This document shows positions 1 to 7,866 of a stretch of DNA of 35,469 nt, piece after piece. Each line of letters starts with the position of its first letter. The stretch's first letter is position 1. The notes below the pieces were generated by a model, which was given only the letters and a program-made list of their open reading frames with translations, was not told where the DNA came from and did not search any database. The translations under genes and the position numbers were made by a program. The DNA comes from Vibrio sp. 10N.261.45.E2. Its GTDB lineage: Bacteria > Pseudomonadota > Gammaproteobacteria > Enterobacterales > Vibrionaceae. The stretch lies in assembly GCF_002875705.1 (NCBI RefSeq), contig NZ_MCZZ01000129.1, forward strand, positions 1 to 35,469. Reading direction: 5' to 3'.

Positions 1-675
1 ATTCACTATGCCACTACACTGCTGCATCAGAAGAGTTTTACCCCTCAAGAATACCAAGGCAGTTTTTCGCTATCGATGCGTGAAAGCACCTTTGAGGTGT
101 TCGCGTCGAAGATAAGCAAAATCACGACTGACCTCGCACCAAAAGCGAAGCTGAACATCTATTCGAAACAACAACTCGGCTTCGATGCTTTGCTGAGCGG
201 CAAGGTCAACTTAATTTTGTTGCCTCATGATATTTCTCAACCGCCAACAGATAATAAAGAGTTAGTTTGGCAAACGATTCTGCCCGACGAGATGGTTTGT
301 TTGATGGGTGCACACCATCCTCTTGCTCAACAAGAGCTGACGGTGGAAGGTTACTTAGATTATAAGCACATTGGAATTTTAGATAACGAGCTGTCACAAC
401 CTTACTTTGAGCAAAACTTAGTTCAATGCCACCAGCCGAGAGAGATGGCGATATCAGTAGCAGACTTTGGTGCTGCAGCCGTGCTTTGTCATCACACACC
501 TTTCTTGTTCACCTCTTCAAAGCAATGGGCTGAGCATGCTAAACAAGCTCAGGACTTAGTGAGTAAGCCCTTGCCTTTTGATTACGGTAAAGTGGCGTAT
601 AGCTTGGTGTGGAACAAGCCCAACATGAACGATCAAGCGATCAAGTGGTTATGTGACTTGTTCTTAGAGGCTTAA
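1..675 (+). CDS. LysR-family transcriptional regulator, C-terminal part (5' end outside window)
   Basis: The reading frame is open from the first base, so the gene starts outside the window. An internal ATG at 76 is not the real start. What remains is about 224 residues, matching the effector-binding (periplasmic-binding-protein-like) domain of LysR regulators: a beta-strand start (GSFSLSM), the 'LLSGKVNLILLPHD' strand-turn, and a late 'VADFGAAAVLCHHTPFLF' segment typical of the second lobe. The N-terminal winged helix-turn-helix is not visible. The gene converges on yjjW, 58 bp away, so it may regulate the yjjI-yjjW pair; that is inference from position only. The effector is unknown. Confidence 0.8.
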   Translation: MHYATTLLHQKSFTPQEYQGSFSLSMRESTFEVFASKISKITTDLAPKAKLNIYSKQQLGFDALLSGKVNLILLPHDISQPPTDNKELVWQTILPDEMVCLMGAHHPLAQQELTVEGYLDYKHIGILDNELSQPYFEQNLVQCHQPREMAISVADFGAAAVLCHHTPFLFTSSKQWAEHAKQAQDLVSKPLPFDYGKVAYSLVWNKPNMNDQAIKWLCDLFLEA

Positions 676-733
676 TATTTTTAGAAGCTTAACGTTCTTA
701 GAAGCCTGATTGACCGACTAAACAACTTAGAGG

Positions 734-1648
734 CTAGGTATAAACCTCAGGGGTTTGCATCGGCCTTTGAACTATTGTGTAGAGCTTATCGTGAAAGCTC
801 TGCATCTGTTGTTTGGTGCATTTAGGCCAATCTAACGCTTCGCCAATCACACCATGATGTTGAAATGCATTCAGTCGAATCTGAACATCACTTGGCAATC
901 CTTTTAAGTAACGTCCCACTTGTTCAATCTCGTCCTCAAGGTCGCTTTTGTTCGGAATATGCAGTAACCGAACTTCATGTAACTTACCTTTCTCAGCCAA
1001 ATAGTTAATGGTTTCAATCACTCGATGATTGCCTCTGCCGACCAACCATTGGTGTGTCTCTGATTGCCAAGATTTTAGGTCAATCATCGCGCCATCAAGA
1101 TAAGGTAATACCTTCTCCCACCCTTGTTTTGGCAATGAACCATTACTATCGATAAAGCATGTGAGATGCGCGAGTTGAGCATCGCTTTTAATCGCTTCAA
1201 ACAGTTCAATGATAAACGGCAGTTGTATGGTCGCTTCACCGCCCGAAACGGTAACCCCACTCAGAAAGAACTGGTTATATCTGACAAGCTCTAGTACTTC
1301 TGAAACCGTCATCGTGGTGATTTTCGGACTCGATTTATGACCACAAACATCAATACACTGGTCACAATTGGTGCAAGCCACCGGATCCCATATCACTTTG
1401 CCACCGACAGTACTCAAAGCACCACTTGGACACCCGCTAACGCAATCTCCACAATGGTTACAGTGGTTGATTGTGTGTGGGTTATGACAAGTTATACAGT
1501 CAAAATTGCAGCCCTGAAGAAACAGCACCAAGCGGTTTCCTGGGCCATCAACACAAGAAAAGGTCAGCACACGGCTGACCTTCGCTTGTTTTTCTGTCTT
1601 ATTATTTTTAACCCTAGCCATTTGAGTTGTTAGATCAGAAATTTTCAT
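734..1648 (-). CDS. yjjW: YjjW-type glycyl-radical enzyme activating enzyme (radical SAM)
   Basis: This is a 304-residue radical SAM protein that should install the glycyl radical on the adjacent YjjI. The SAM-cluster cysteines are C47-x3-C51-x2-C54 (GCNFDCITCH). Two ferredoxin-type 4Fe-4S motifs follow, C63/C66/C69/C73 and C92/C95/C98/C102, and the SAM-binding VSGGE lies near residues 134-138. This arrangement is that of the YjjW/PFL-activase group, and the sequence aligns from memory with E. coli YjjW almost throughout. The N-terminus is about 15 residues longer than in E. coli and no strong ribosome binding site precedes the ATG, so the start is not certain. It lies 43 bp downstream of yjjI on the same strand, so the two are probably co-transcribed. 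Confidence 0.92.
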   Translation of the reverse strand: MKISDLTTQMARVKNNKTEKQAKVSRVLTFSCVDGPGNRLVLFLQGCNFDCITCHNPHTINHCNHCGDCVSGCPSGALSTVGGKVIWDPVACTNCDQCIDVCGHKSSPKITTMTVSEVLELVRYNQFFLSGVTVSGGEATIQLPFIIELFEAIKSDAQLAHLTCFIDSNGSLPKQGWEKVLPYLDGAMIDLKSWQSETHQWLVGRGNHRVIETINYLAEKGKLHEVRLLHIPNKSDLEDEIEQVGRYLKGLPSDVQIRLNAFQHHGVIGEALDWPKCTKQQMQSFHDKLYTIVQRPMQTPEVYT

Positions 1649-1691
1649 AATTCACATTGTTCGTATTCGAAACACACAACACACGTTAAAG

Positions 1692-3248
1692 CTATTCGTA
1701 CGTCGGCGACATCTCTAAGCTCGCCACGCGCGGTTTACGCTCTAATATGCCCGTGTTCTTCGCAGCTTCAGCACCCAAGAAGGTAGTATTGGTACGTGAA
1801 CCTTGCTCGTCATACTTTGCAATGTCCGACAGCTTAATCATGTAACCCGTCACACGAACTAAATCGTTTGATGCCACGTTAGCCGTAAACTCACGGTAAC
1901 CCGCTTGAATCGCCCCTTTACACAAGTTGAACATCGCTTCAGGGTTTGATTTCACTGTTTCGTCGATAGTCAGAATGTCACTGATACCCGACGTGTAGAA
2001 TTTATGGTGACCCGCAGTCGCACGAACGTAAGACACAGGATCCGGTTCCGTACCGTAAGGAATACGCACACCAGGAGTTACGTCTTCATCTAAACTGATA
2101 CCACCTTGAGCATGCAACAGAGCCTTACCTTCTAGCCCATATTTCACTTCAGAGCTTTCAACGATCTCAGCCAGCTTCTCAGAAATACGGTGACCAAGTT
2201 GATTAGCCTGTTCATCGTGGCCATAACGCCCTGCTTTGCCCTCTTTCTCCATCAAGATGTTGACCGCTTCTGCCATACCGTAAATACCAAACATTGGTGC
2301 GAAGCGATCTTCTTCAATCAGACCTTCTTTGGTCAGGAAGCCCTCGAAAAAGTTAGACTCTTCATGCAAGAAGCGACTGCGCGCGTTCATCAGTTCAACC
2401 ATGATGCCACTGTAGTTCGGCAATACTTGTTGTAAGAAATCGACACTGTCCTCAGACTTCAACGCCACTTGCTTCAGGTTCATACGCACTAATGTGTTTG
2501 ACCCCCCCGCTAAAGGCAGAGAGTTGTAGCAACTTACGATACCAAATCGCTTATCACCATAAGTAGCAGCGTGTGCTGGATAGTTCGCGATATGTGGTTT
2601 ACTGCACTCACAGATGTTGCTCGCCGCATGACGAAGTAGATCATCAGGAGTCACAGCTGGGTCGTACATAAAAGTAAGGTTTGGCGCGATCTGCTTGAGC
2701 TCAGCATCGACACGCAAAATCGTGCGACAGATAATGTTGTCTGTCGGGCCAATATTCACATGCATAAACGCATCTGGCAGCGTGCGATCCAACATAATCC
2801 AGAACAGTTTAATCTTTTGGTAAACCTGTTCTTCCGATAACTCGCCAACGAATGGCATTAGCACATCATCCAGCTGACCAAGGTAAACCGGGATTGAAGT
2901 AACAGAAGGTACGTGGTGGTAAAGGATGGTAAGCATATTCAATGCTTCATCGAAATTAGTTGCCGCGCTAAGCTCTAAGTACTTTGAGCCTTGATGTAAG
3001 TATTTAGAATAATCTGGAAGTACATAGCGCGGCTTAAATGGTGCGTGCCCTTCAAACATGTCACACAGCACGCCTTGCTGTAAGGCTTGCTCTACTTCAT
3101 TGCTTACCGGCATATACGGTAGGCTTGCTTCAGCTTCTAAGGCAAGATAGCTCGACTTCTGTTTTGGTGACAGGTTGGCATCTGAAATGATATTGCTAAA
3201 GCGTTGTTGTTGCTCTGAAAGTTGTGGAGAAGCAGATTGGTGGCTCAT
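1692..3248 (-). CDS. yjjI: YjjI-family glycyl-radical enzyme
   Basis: The protein has 518 residues, close to E. coli YjjI. The glycyl-radical motif is RVTGY, with Gly468 near the C-terminus. A probable catalytic cysteine is Cys240 in 'IVSCYNSLPLAGGSNT'. The family is oxygen-sensitive and needs the activase encoded just downstream (yjjW). The substrate of YjjI enzymes is not established, so none is assigned. The start is supported by AAGGG about 8 nt upstream of the ATG. Two tandem 17-bp palindromes lie 50-97 bp upstream of the start and are listed separately. It is the first gene of the yjjI-yjjW unit. Confidence 0.92.
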   Translation of the reverse strand: MSHQSASPQLSEQQQRFSNIISDANLSPKQKSSYLALEAEASLPYMPVSNEVEQALQQGVLCDMFEGHAPFKPRYVLPDYSKYLHQGSKYLELSAATNFDEALNMLTILYHHVPSVTSIPVYLGQLDDVLMPFVGELSEEQVYQKIKLFWIMLDRTLPDAFMHVNIGPTDNIICRTILRVDAELKQIAPNLTFMYDPAVTPDDLLRHAASNICECSKPHIANYPAHAATYGDKRFGIVSCYNSLPLAGGSNTLVRMNLKQVALKSEDSVDFLQQVLPNYSGIMVELMNARSRFLHEESNFFEGFLTKEGLIEEDRFAPMFGIYGMAEAVNILMEKEGKAGRYGHDEQANQLGHRISEKLAEIVESSEVKYGLEGKALLHAQGGISLDEDVTPGVRIPYGTEPDPVSYVRATAGHHKFYTSGISDILTIDETVKSNPEAMFNLCKGAIQAGYREFTANVASNDLVRVTGYMIKLSDIAKYDEQGSRTNTTFLGAEAAKNTGILERKPRVASLEMSPTYE

Positions 3249-3297
3249 GTTTAAACCCTTAATATTGTTATGGGCTTATTTTATATCTCAGAGCTAA

Positions 3298-3345
3298 ATT
3301 TCCACTAATGAAATCTACGCAAGACTATATTTCCAAAATGGAAAT
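3298..3345 (-). promoter_or_regulatory. Tandem palindromic operator upstream of yjjI
   Basis: Two 17-bp palindromes share one pattern. The distal one, ATTTCCAAAATGGAAAT (3329-3345), is perfect with arms TATTTCCA/TGGAAATA when extended by one base. The proximal one, ATTTCCACTAATGAAAT (3298-3314), is degenerate. Their starts are 31 bp apart, close to three helical turns, so two dimers would sit on the same DNA face. The position 50-97 bp upstream of yjjI fits a regulator site. The binding protein is unknown; the LysR protein encoded at 1-675 is one candidate. Confidence 0.55.
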
Positions 3346-3470
3346 AATAAATCTATAAACTAGCGGTGTTGAGCTTTTCTATGAGCGAGATGGGAAATAG
3401 AGAAAACAGAGTTAATAATGAAGAAATGAGAAAGCGCTAACTCGTTCTGTTTAAAACAGTAGTGCGCAAA

Positions 3471-3515
3471 AGAGAAAACCCACATAACTGACCGTAACGT
3501 CGTTAATGTGGGTTT
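3471..3515 (-). terminator. Rho-independent terminator of the methyltransferase gene
   Basis: A perfect 10-bp inverted repeat (AAACCCACAT at 3476-3485 and ATGTGGGTTT at 3506-3515) encloses 20 nt that contain a smaller stem TAACG-T-CGTTA. Read on the minus strand, the stem is followed by TTTTCTCTTTT, and it sits just after the stop codon of the methyltransferase gene. Confidence 0.7.
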
Positions 3516-3537
3516 AGTATTTTAGGCATACACACTG

Positions 3538-4137
3538 TTACAGGTCAGGAAGCGCTTGTTTACGTCCAACACCCATTAGTACCTTTAACTCTCCTTGCGG
3601 AGTGTCAATCGAGAACGGTGTGGAGACTTCAACCACTGCAAAGCCCGCTGCACTCAAAACGTTTTCTGAACGCTGTTGGCTCACTCCGTAGTCTTGGCTG
3701 TCACTTTCTAAATGCCAATCCCAGTGTACAAACGTACCGTCGTTTTCAAGCAGCGTGTAAATCAGACTGACTGTGTCTTGTAGGTTCGGGATAAAACCAC
3801 ACACCGAAGAGGCTACCACGAGGTCAAACTGGTTTCTGAATGCTGGATGCTGCGCCGCAAGTCCGCGCGATAAAATATCAACTACCGGTTCAACATTAGG
3901 TAACTCTTTCTTATCTAACTCTTCAATCATCCCTTCAGAGATATCAAGTGCGATGATCTCTTTTGCTAAAGGAGATATTTTCTGGCTGAGTAGTCCTGTA
4001 CCACACCCAAAATCAAGGACACGGGTTCCGTTTAAATCAACGAGCTGTGTTAACTGGTCAAATACGGACTGTGCGAATACTGCGGTTGCGGGATCTTTAT
4101 CCCAGTCAACGGCGTACTCGTCCCATTGTTTCGCCAT
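3538..4137 (-). CDS. Class I SAM-dependent methyltransferase
   Basis: This is a Rossmann-fold methyltransferase of about 199 residues. Motif I is VLDFGCGTGLLS, followed by the acidic strand end ALDIS (ribose contact), and 'FDLVVASSVCGFI' corresponds to motif IV. The substrate cannot be told; the fold is shared by many small-molecule methyltransferases. A longer frame reaches a TTG at 4200, but GGAGG at 4143-4147 lies 5 nt before the ATG at 4137, and the protein then begins 'MAKQWDEYA', typical of such enzymes. The gene is divergent from a LysR gene starting at 4299, so that regulator is a plausible controller. Confidence 0.8.
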   Translation of the reverse strand: MAKQWDEYAVDWDKDPATAVFAQSVFDQLTQLVDLNGTRVLDFGCGTGLLSQKISPLAKEIIALDISEGMIEELDKKELPNVEPVVDILSRGLAAQHPAFRNQFDLVVASSVCGFIPNLQDTVSLIYTLLENDGTFVHWDWHLESDSQDYGVSQQRSENVLSAAGFAVVEVSTPFSIDTPQGELKVLMGVGRKQALPDL

Positions 4138-4228
4138 CATGGCCTCCATCTTTACTTCTTGTAGGTTCGGAACTTCCCCAGAGTAAACCAAATTAGTCAA
4201 TTCGTCATAGAGTTATCATGCAAAGATG

Positions 4229-4268
4229 GACTATTTCTAAGATAGTCAGCACAATATTCAGATAATAT
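4229..4268. promoter_or_regulatory. Candidate LysR operator in the divergent methyltransferase/lysR region
   Basis: Two small dyads lie between the divergent genes: GACTAT-N7-ATAGTC (4229-4247) and ATATT-N5-AATAT (4254-4268). The first contains T-N11-A (T4232, A4244), the core pattern of LysR-type boxes. The placement between a lysR gene and its divergent neighbour is the classical autoregulatory arrangement. Binding is inferred, not shown. Confidence 0.4.
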
Positions 4269-4298
4269 GCACCAACCTCCGCTCAATATGGAAATGAA

Positions 4299-5177
4299 AT
4301 GAACCTTTCTCAAGTCCAAGCCTTTTGTTCCGTTGCTGATTTAGGATCAGTTTCTGAAGCTGCACGTCAGTTAGAATGCAACCGAACCAAACTCAGCATG
4401 TCGATTAAAGCCTTGGAAAAAGAGTTAGATGTCGAGCTGTTCGTGCGCAGCGGAAACCACGTCGAACTTTCTGAAGCAGGCAAAGCGATTTATAAAGACT
4501 GCGAAGGTATGTTGGTGACAGCAGCGCGTATCAAACAAACCTGCTTACATGTCTCGGGCGAATTCAACGCGGAAATTTGGATTGCACGAGACGACTCCCT
4601 ACCCGATGAAATGTGGCAGGACTTATCTCATGCGTTAAACAACAAGTACCCTTCTACCTCATTCAACTTCGTTCTCGCGTCGAGCGGCGATTTAGCTAAC
4701 CTAGTTGAAACTCAGCAAGTCGACTTCGCATTTGGTGTCGATTACGAACGTGTCGATGACCCAAGAATAATCTACAACCCGCTTGGTAAAATTCGAATGA
4801 TGTCGGTGTGTAAGAAAGGACATGATTTGAGCGTGATGCGCCGTGTGTCTGATGAAGTACTGAGAAATTCGATGCAAGCGACCATGGTTTATCTTAATGA
4901 AAAGGATAATCCTGAGCTTGAGCCCTTCTCGCGCCGTTACATCGGCTTCTCTAGCTTCGACTTTATGTTGGATACGATTTTACGTGAAGAGGCATGGGGC
5001 GTAATGCCAGAGCCATTGATTCGCCATTTGTTGCGTGAACAAGAGCTCGCCGTGATCAAACACACCTACGGCTTAACGCAAGAAGACTACTGTATGTTTA
5101 CCGCAGCGGGCATGGCAGAACACCCAGGAATGAACTGGCTTGCTGATCAGCTCAGCGACTACTTGTTTGATTTCTAA
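4299..5177 (+). CDS. LysR-family transcriptional regulator
   Basis: The protein has 292 residues. Residues 1-60 carry the winged helix-turn-helix typical of the family (MNLSQVQAFCSVADLGSVSEAARQL, then 'KLSMSIKALEKELDVELFVR'). The rest forms the two-lobed effector-binding domain. GGAAATGA precedes the ATG. It is transcribed away from the methyltransferase gene, with two candidate dyad boxes in between. It ends 10 bp before the convergent gene at 5188-5538, with no obvious terminator in the gap. The effector is unknown. Confidence 0.88.
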   Translation: MNLSQVQAFCSVADLGSVSEAARQLECNRTKLSMSIKALEKELDVELFVRSGNHVELSEAGKAIYKDCEGMLVTAARIKQTCLHVSGEFNAEIWIARDDSLPDEMWQDLSHALNNKYPSTSFNFVLASSGDLANLVETQQVDFAFGVDYERVDDPRIIYNPLGKIRMMSVCKKGHDLSVMRRVSDEVLRNSMQATMVYLNEKDNPELEPFSRRYIGFSSFDFMLDTILREEAWGVMPEPLIRHLLREQELAVIKHTYGLTQEDYCMFTAAGMAEHPGMNWLADQLSDYLFDF

Positions 5178-5187
5178 TTTTAGCTTG

Positions 5188-5538
5188 TTAGAAAACCATG
5201 ACGTGATCCACCAAGTAACGCCCATCTTCTTCAACCAATACCATTTCAGCCACAAACTCGCCTTTGGCAATGGTGTACGCTTGCTTCCACACAAAAGCGA
5301 TAGAGTCTGAGCGTCTAAACAACGCTACTTGTTCACGCTCAGCAAAAAAGCCATTACTGTGCTGATAATGGTGACACACCTTTTCTAAGTATTCTGGCGT
5401 AACAATGTCTTTCATCCTTTGAGTAAAGTCTCGACAGTGCTGTTCATGATCAACCTTAGTTGAACCGTCCATCAGGTTATCCATGATCGGGTTAGCAATC
5501 ACCCACAACTCATTATCACTAATATCGTCAAACTTCAT
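5188..5538 (-). CDS. Hypothetical protein, 116 residues
   Basis: I do not recognise the family with confidence. A strong AAGGAG lies 8-10 nt upstream of the ATG, which supports a real gene. There is no signal peptide or membrane segment. The second half, with alternating strands (QVALFRRSDSIAFVWKQAYT, then FVAEMVLVEEDGRYLVDHVMVF) after a helical first half, resembles small NTF2-like or cystatin-like folds, but that is only a shape impression. It converges with the LysR gene before it, and the stops are 10 bp apart. Confidence 0.7.
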   Translation of the reverse strand: MKFDDISDNELWVIANPIMDNLMDGSTKVDHEQHCRDFTQRMKDIVTPEYLEKVCHHYQHSNGFFAEREQVALFRRSDSIAFVWKQAYTIAKGEFVAEMVLVEEDGRYLVDHVMVF

Positions 5539-5820
5539 ATCGATTCACTCCTTGTCCATCGCAACCAAATCTAAAAGACCAATAAGACCTCAGCGACTAA
5601 TGTGTTTTAGTAATCATAAACGATCCTATTTCAGTTGCACATCATCCCTAAAAAACACTCAACGTCAACTTTATTGACACCCAAACTTCAACCTAAATCA
5701 CTGAATTTTATCGATTTATATGTATTACTCAAATAGTACATATAAACGTCATCAGATAAAGTTTGTAAAGCTAGCTCAATATTAGAACAATGAAGTTATC
5801 AAAAACATCTGGAAAATATT

Positions 5821-6717
5821 ATGTGTGACAGGAAAAGCCAAAACGAAAATCGAGTACTATTGTTCTCAGCCCTTTTAGCATCAGGCTTCGCAATTGGCGG
5901 ATTGGTGTTGGGTCTTCTCGTTGGCTCTCTGGTCATAGTATTTGACGGTGTCTACTCTCTTATCAGCTTACTGTTAACTTTATTGTCACTAGCTGCCTCA
6001 AAATACATTAATCGCCCTTCAGACAGAGAATTCCCGTTTGGTCGAGCGATCATCGAGCCGATTGTTATTGCCATTAAGGCCGTTGTGATTCTGCTTGTAG
6101 TTAGTTATTCACTGTACTCTGCAATTGGCGCCCTAATGACGGGTGGTCGTGAAGTTGATGCTTCTATTGCAACTCTGTTTGGTATTTTCAACGTGTTGGG
6201 TTGTGGTTACGCTTGGTGGTACATCGCGAATAAGAGCAAACGTATTTCTTCAGGTCTGATTCAGGCTGAATCTAAGCAGTGGCAGATGGACACGCTATTG
6301 AGTGTCGCGGTAACAGCTGGTTTCGTAGCGGCTTGGTTGATGACTTTTTCTCCGCTTGCAGAATATGCGGTATATGCCGACCCAATGATGATGTTACTCA
6401 TGTCTTTCTACTTCATCAAAGTGCCTTTCGATATGTTACGTGAAGCCATGCGCGAACTGCTTATGATGTCAGCGACCAAAGATATTTGTGATGCAGTAGA
6501 TAAGAACGTTGTCGCGGTAGACAAAGAAGCAGATCAAGATTTGGAGCTAATGGGTGTGACGAAGGTTGGCCCAGAATTACGAATCAACGTTGATATTCAT
6601 ACCAACGATCAACAAGCGATTGCACTCGATGATATTGAACGTACGCGTCGCCAACTTAAGCGACGCCTATCTAAGATGCCATATGAGCTTCAACTGAACC
6701 TCAATATTGCGAGCTAA
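5821..6717 (+). CDS. Cation diffusion facilitator (CDF)-type transporter with altered metal site
   Basis: This 298-residue membrane protein has about six hydrophobic segments and a C-terminal cytoplasmic domain ending in 'LQLNLNIA', as in CDF exporters. The post-TM2 motif 'REFPFGRAIIEP' matches the family's 'HPFGHGKxE' region. Well-studied members bind metal through D-x3-D in TM2 and H-x3-D in TM5. Here the equivalents appear to be D42-x3-S46 and Q153-x3-D157, so two of the four ligands are changed. The metal specificity, or even the transport mode, may therefore differ. GGAAA precedes the ATG, and a terminator lies in the convergent neighbour's 3' end. Confidence 0.85.
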   Translation: MCDRKSQNENRVLLFSALLASGFAIGGLVLGLLVGSLVIVFDGVYSLISLLLTLLSLAASKYINRPSDREFPFGRAIIEPIVIAIKAVVILLVVSYSLYSAIGALMTGGREVDASIATLFGIFNVLGCGYAWWYIANKSKRISSGLIQAESKQWQMDTLLSVAVTAGFVAAWLMTFSPLAEYAVYADPMMMLLMSFYFIKVPFDMLREAMRELLMMSATKDICDAVDKNVVAVDKEADQDLELMGVTKVGPELRINVDIHTNDQQAIALDDIERTRRQLKRRLSKMPYELQLNLNIAS

Positions 6718-6746
6718 CCCCTCACAAAAATTGGCAGAAAAACCAA

Positions 6747-7676
6747 TTACGACTCAGATTGAACCTTTTTAGAAGCCGACGCATTTGCCGTCGGCTTTTC
6801 TCTTGTTACCCACCAGCAAGCCAGTGAGCCAACGGTTACCATACATACGCCTTGCCAAAACGTTATAGTCAACGACAAGCCTAAAATCACCGAAGAGAGT
6901 AACGTAGCGAAGATTGGCGTAAAGTACGACATAGTTGCCAAGAACACCATGTTGCCACCGAGAATCGCCGTGTTCCAAAGTGCATAGCCAGCGCCCATAC
7001 AAGCACCAGCTAACGCTAAGTCAATCGCCGCACTCGTTGTCATCACCATGCCAGTTTCATCACTCAGCGCGTACTTGATCCACAGAGTGATCGCCGTTGC
7101 GATAAAGAACAGCACAATCGCATTCTGACCTTTAGCGACACGCTGGGTGTAGTTGCAGTAAACCGCCCAAATAATCGCACCGAAAAACGCCATAGAATAG
7201 GTTTTAGGGTTGGTCGCAATGTTGGCAGCAATTTGTTCAACTGACAGACCTTGGTCACCGCTGATACTCCAAGCCACACCAAAGAATGCCAAAAAGATAC
7301 TTGGATAAACCAACCAGTTAATCTTCTTATCACTCAGCAGCACCGCAAACAACACTGTTAATGCTGGCCATAGGTAGTTGATTACGGCCATCTCTATCGC
7401 TTGATGTCGGCTATTTGCCATTCCTAACGCCAGAGCCAAGAAGATCTCATAACAAACAAATAAGGCGCCGCCGATCAGTAAGTAAGATTTAGAGAAGCGT
7501 GACAATTTCGGCAACCCCATAACGCAGACCAACAACAGCGAACTCACCGTGTAAAGGCTGGCAGCGCCACCAATTGGACCTAGATGTTCTGAAACACTGC
7601 GAGACAGAGCAATCAAGCAGCTCCACAGTAAAATGGCGATAATACCGTAGCAGCTATAACGATGAGATTTCAGCAC
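6747..7676 (-). CDS. yddG: YddG-type aromatic amino acid exporter (DMT superfamily)
   Basis: This 309-residue inner-membrane protein has about ten transmembrane segments in two EamA repeats. It aligns from memory with E. coli YddG over its whole length: 'GIIAILLWSCLIALSRSVSE', 'LGPIGGAASLY', 'NYLWPALTVLFA', 'YALWNTAILGGN', 'SYFTPIFATLLSS'. YddG exports aromatic amino acids and related compounds. Translation starts at a GTG (7674-7676), with AAGGA six nt upstream. The last 17 codons overlap a plus-strand terminator hairpin that serves the convergent CDF gene. Confidence 0.9.
   Translation of the reverse strand: MLKSHRYSCYGIIAILLWSCLIALSRSVSEHLGPIGGAASLYTVSSLLLVCVMGLPKLSRFSKSYLLIGGALFVCYEIFLALALGMANSRHQAIEMAVINYLWPALTVLFAVLLSDKKINWLVYPSIFLAFFGVAWSISGDQGLSVEQIAANIATNPKTYSMAFFGAIIWAVYCNYTQRVAKGQNAIVLFFIATAITLWIKYALSDETGMVMTTSAAIDLALAGACMGAGYALWNTAILGGNMVFLATMSYFTPIFATLLSSVILGLSLTITFWQGVCMVTVGSLACWWVTREKPTANASASKKVQSES
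6773..6800 (+). terminator. Terminator of the CDF gene, inside the yddG 3' coding end
   Basis: The stem is AAGCCGACG (6773-6781) / CGTCGGCTT (6789-6797) with a 7-nt loop, followed by TTCTCTT on the plus strand. It lies about 55 bp after the CDF stop codon and within the final codons of yddG. Read on the minus strand it lacks a downstream T-run, so it should act on plus-strand transcripts. Confidence 0.75.
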
Positions 7677-7736
7677 GCCTCTTCCTTTATCTGTTTGTGG
7701 TCATCACTCTATAAGCTAAACCAAGTTTAAAATATT

Positions 7737-7764
7737 TGGCCGAGTACATTTTCGTACTCGGCCA
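7737..7764 (-). terminator. Hairpin terminator downstream of yjjG
   Basis: A perfect 11-bp stem, TGGCCGAGTAC / GTACTCGGCCA, has a 6-nt loop. On the minus strand it is followed by AATATTTT. It lies between the yjjG stop and the yddG start, both on the minus strand, so it probably separates the two transcripts. Confidence 0.6.
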
Positions 7765-7866
7765 TCGGTTATTGATTTGCGAAAACTTAAGCGACTTACA
7801 AATATTGAGCAGTTTACAAAATAAACTATTTGTTGTTGCGTATTCGTTAGTGGCAGTCGTTATAGC

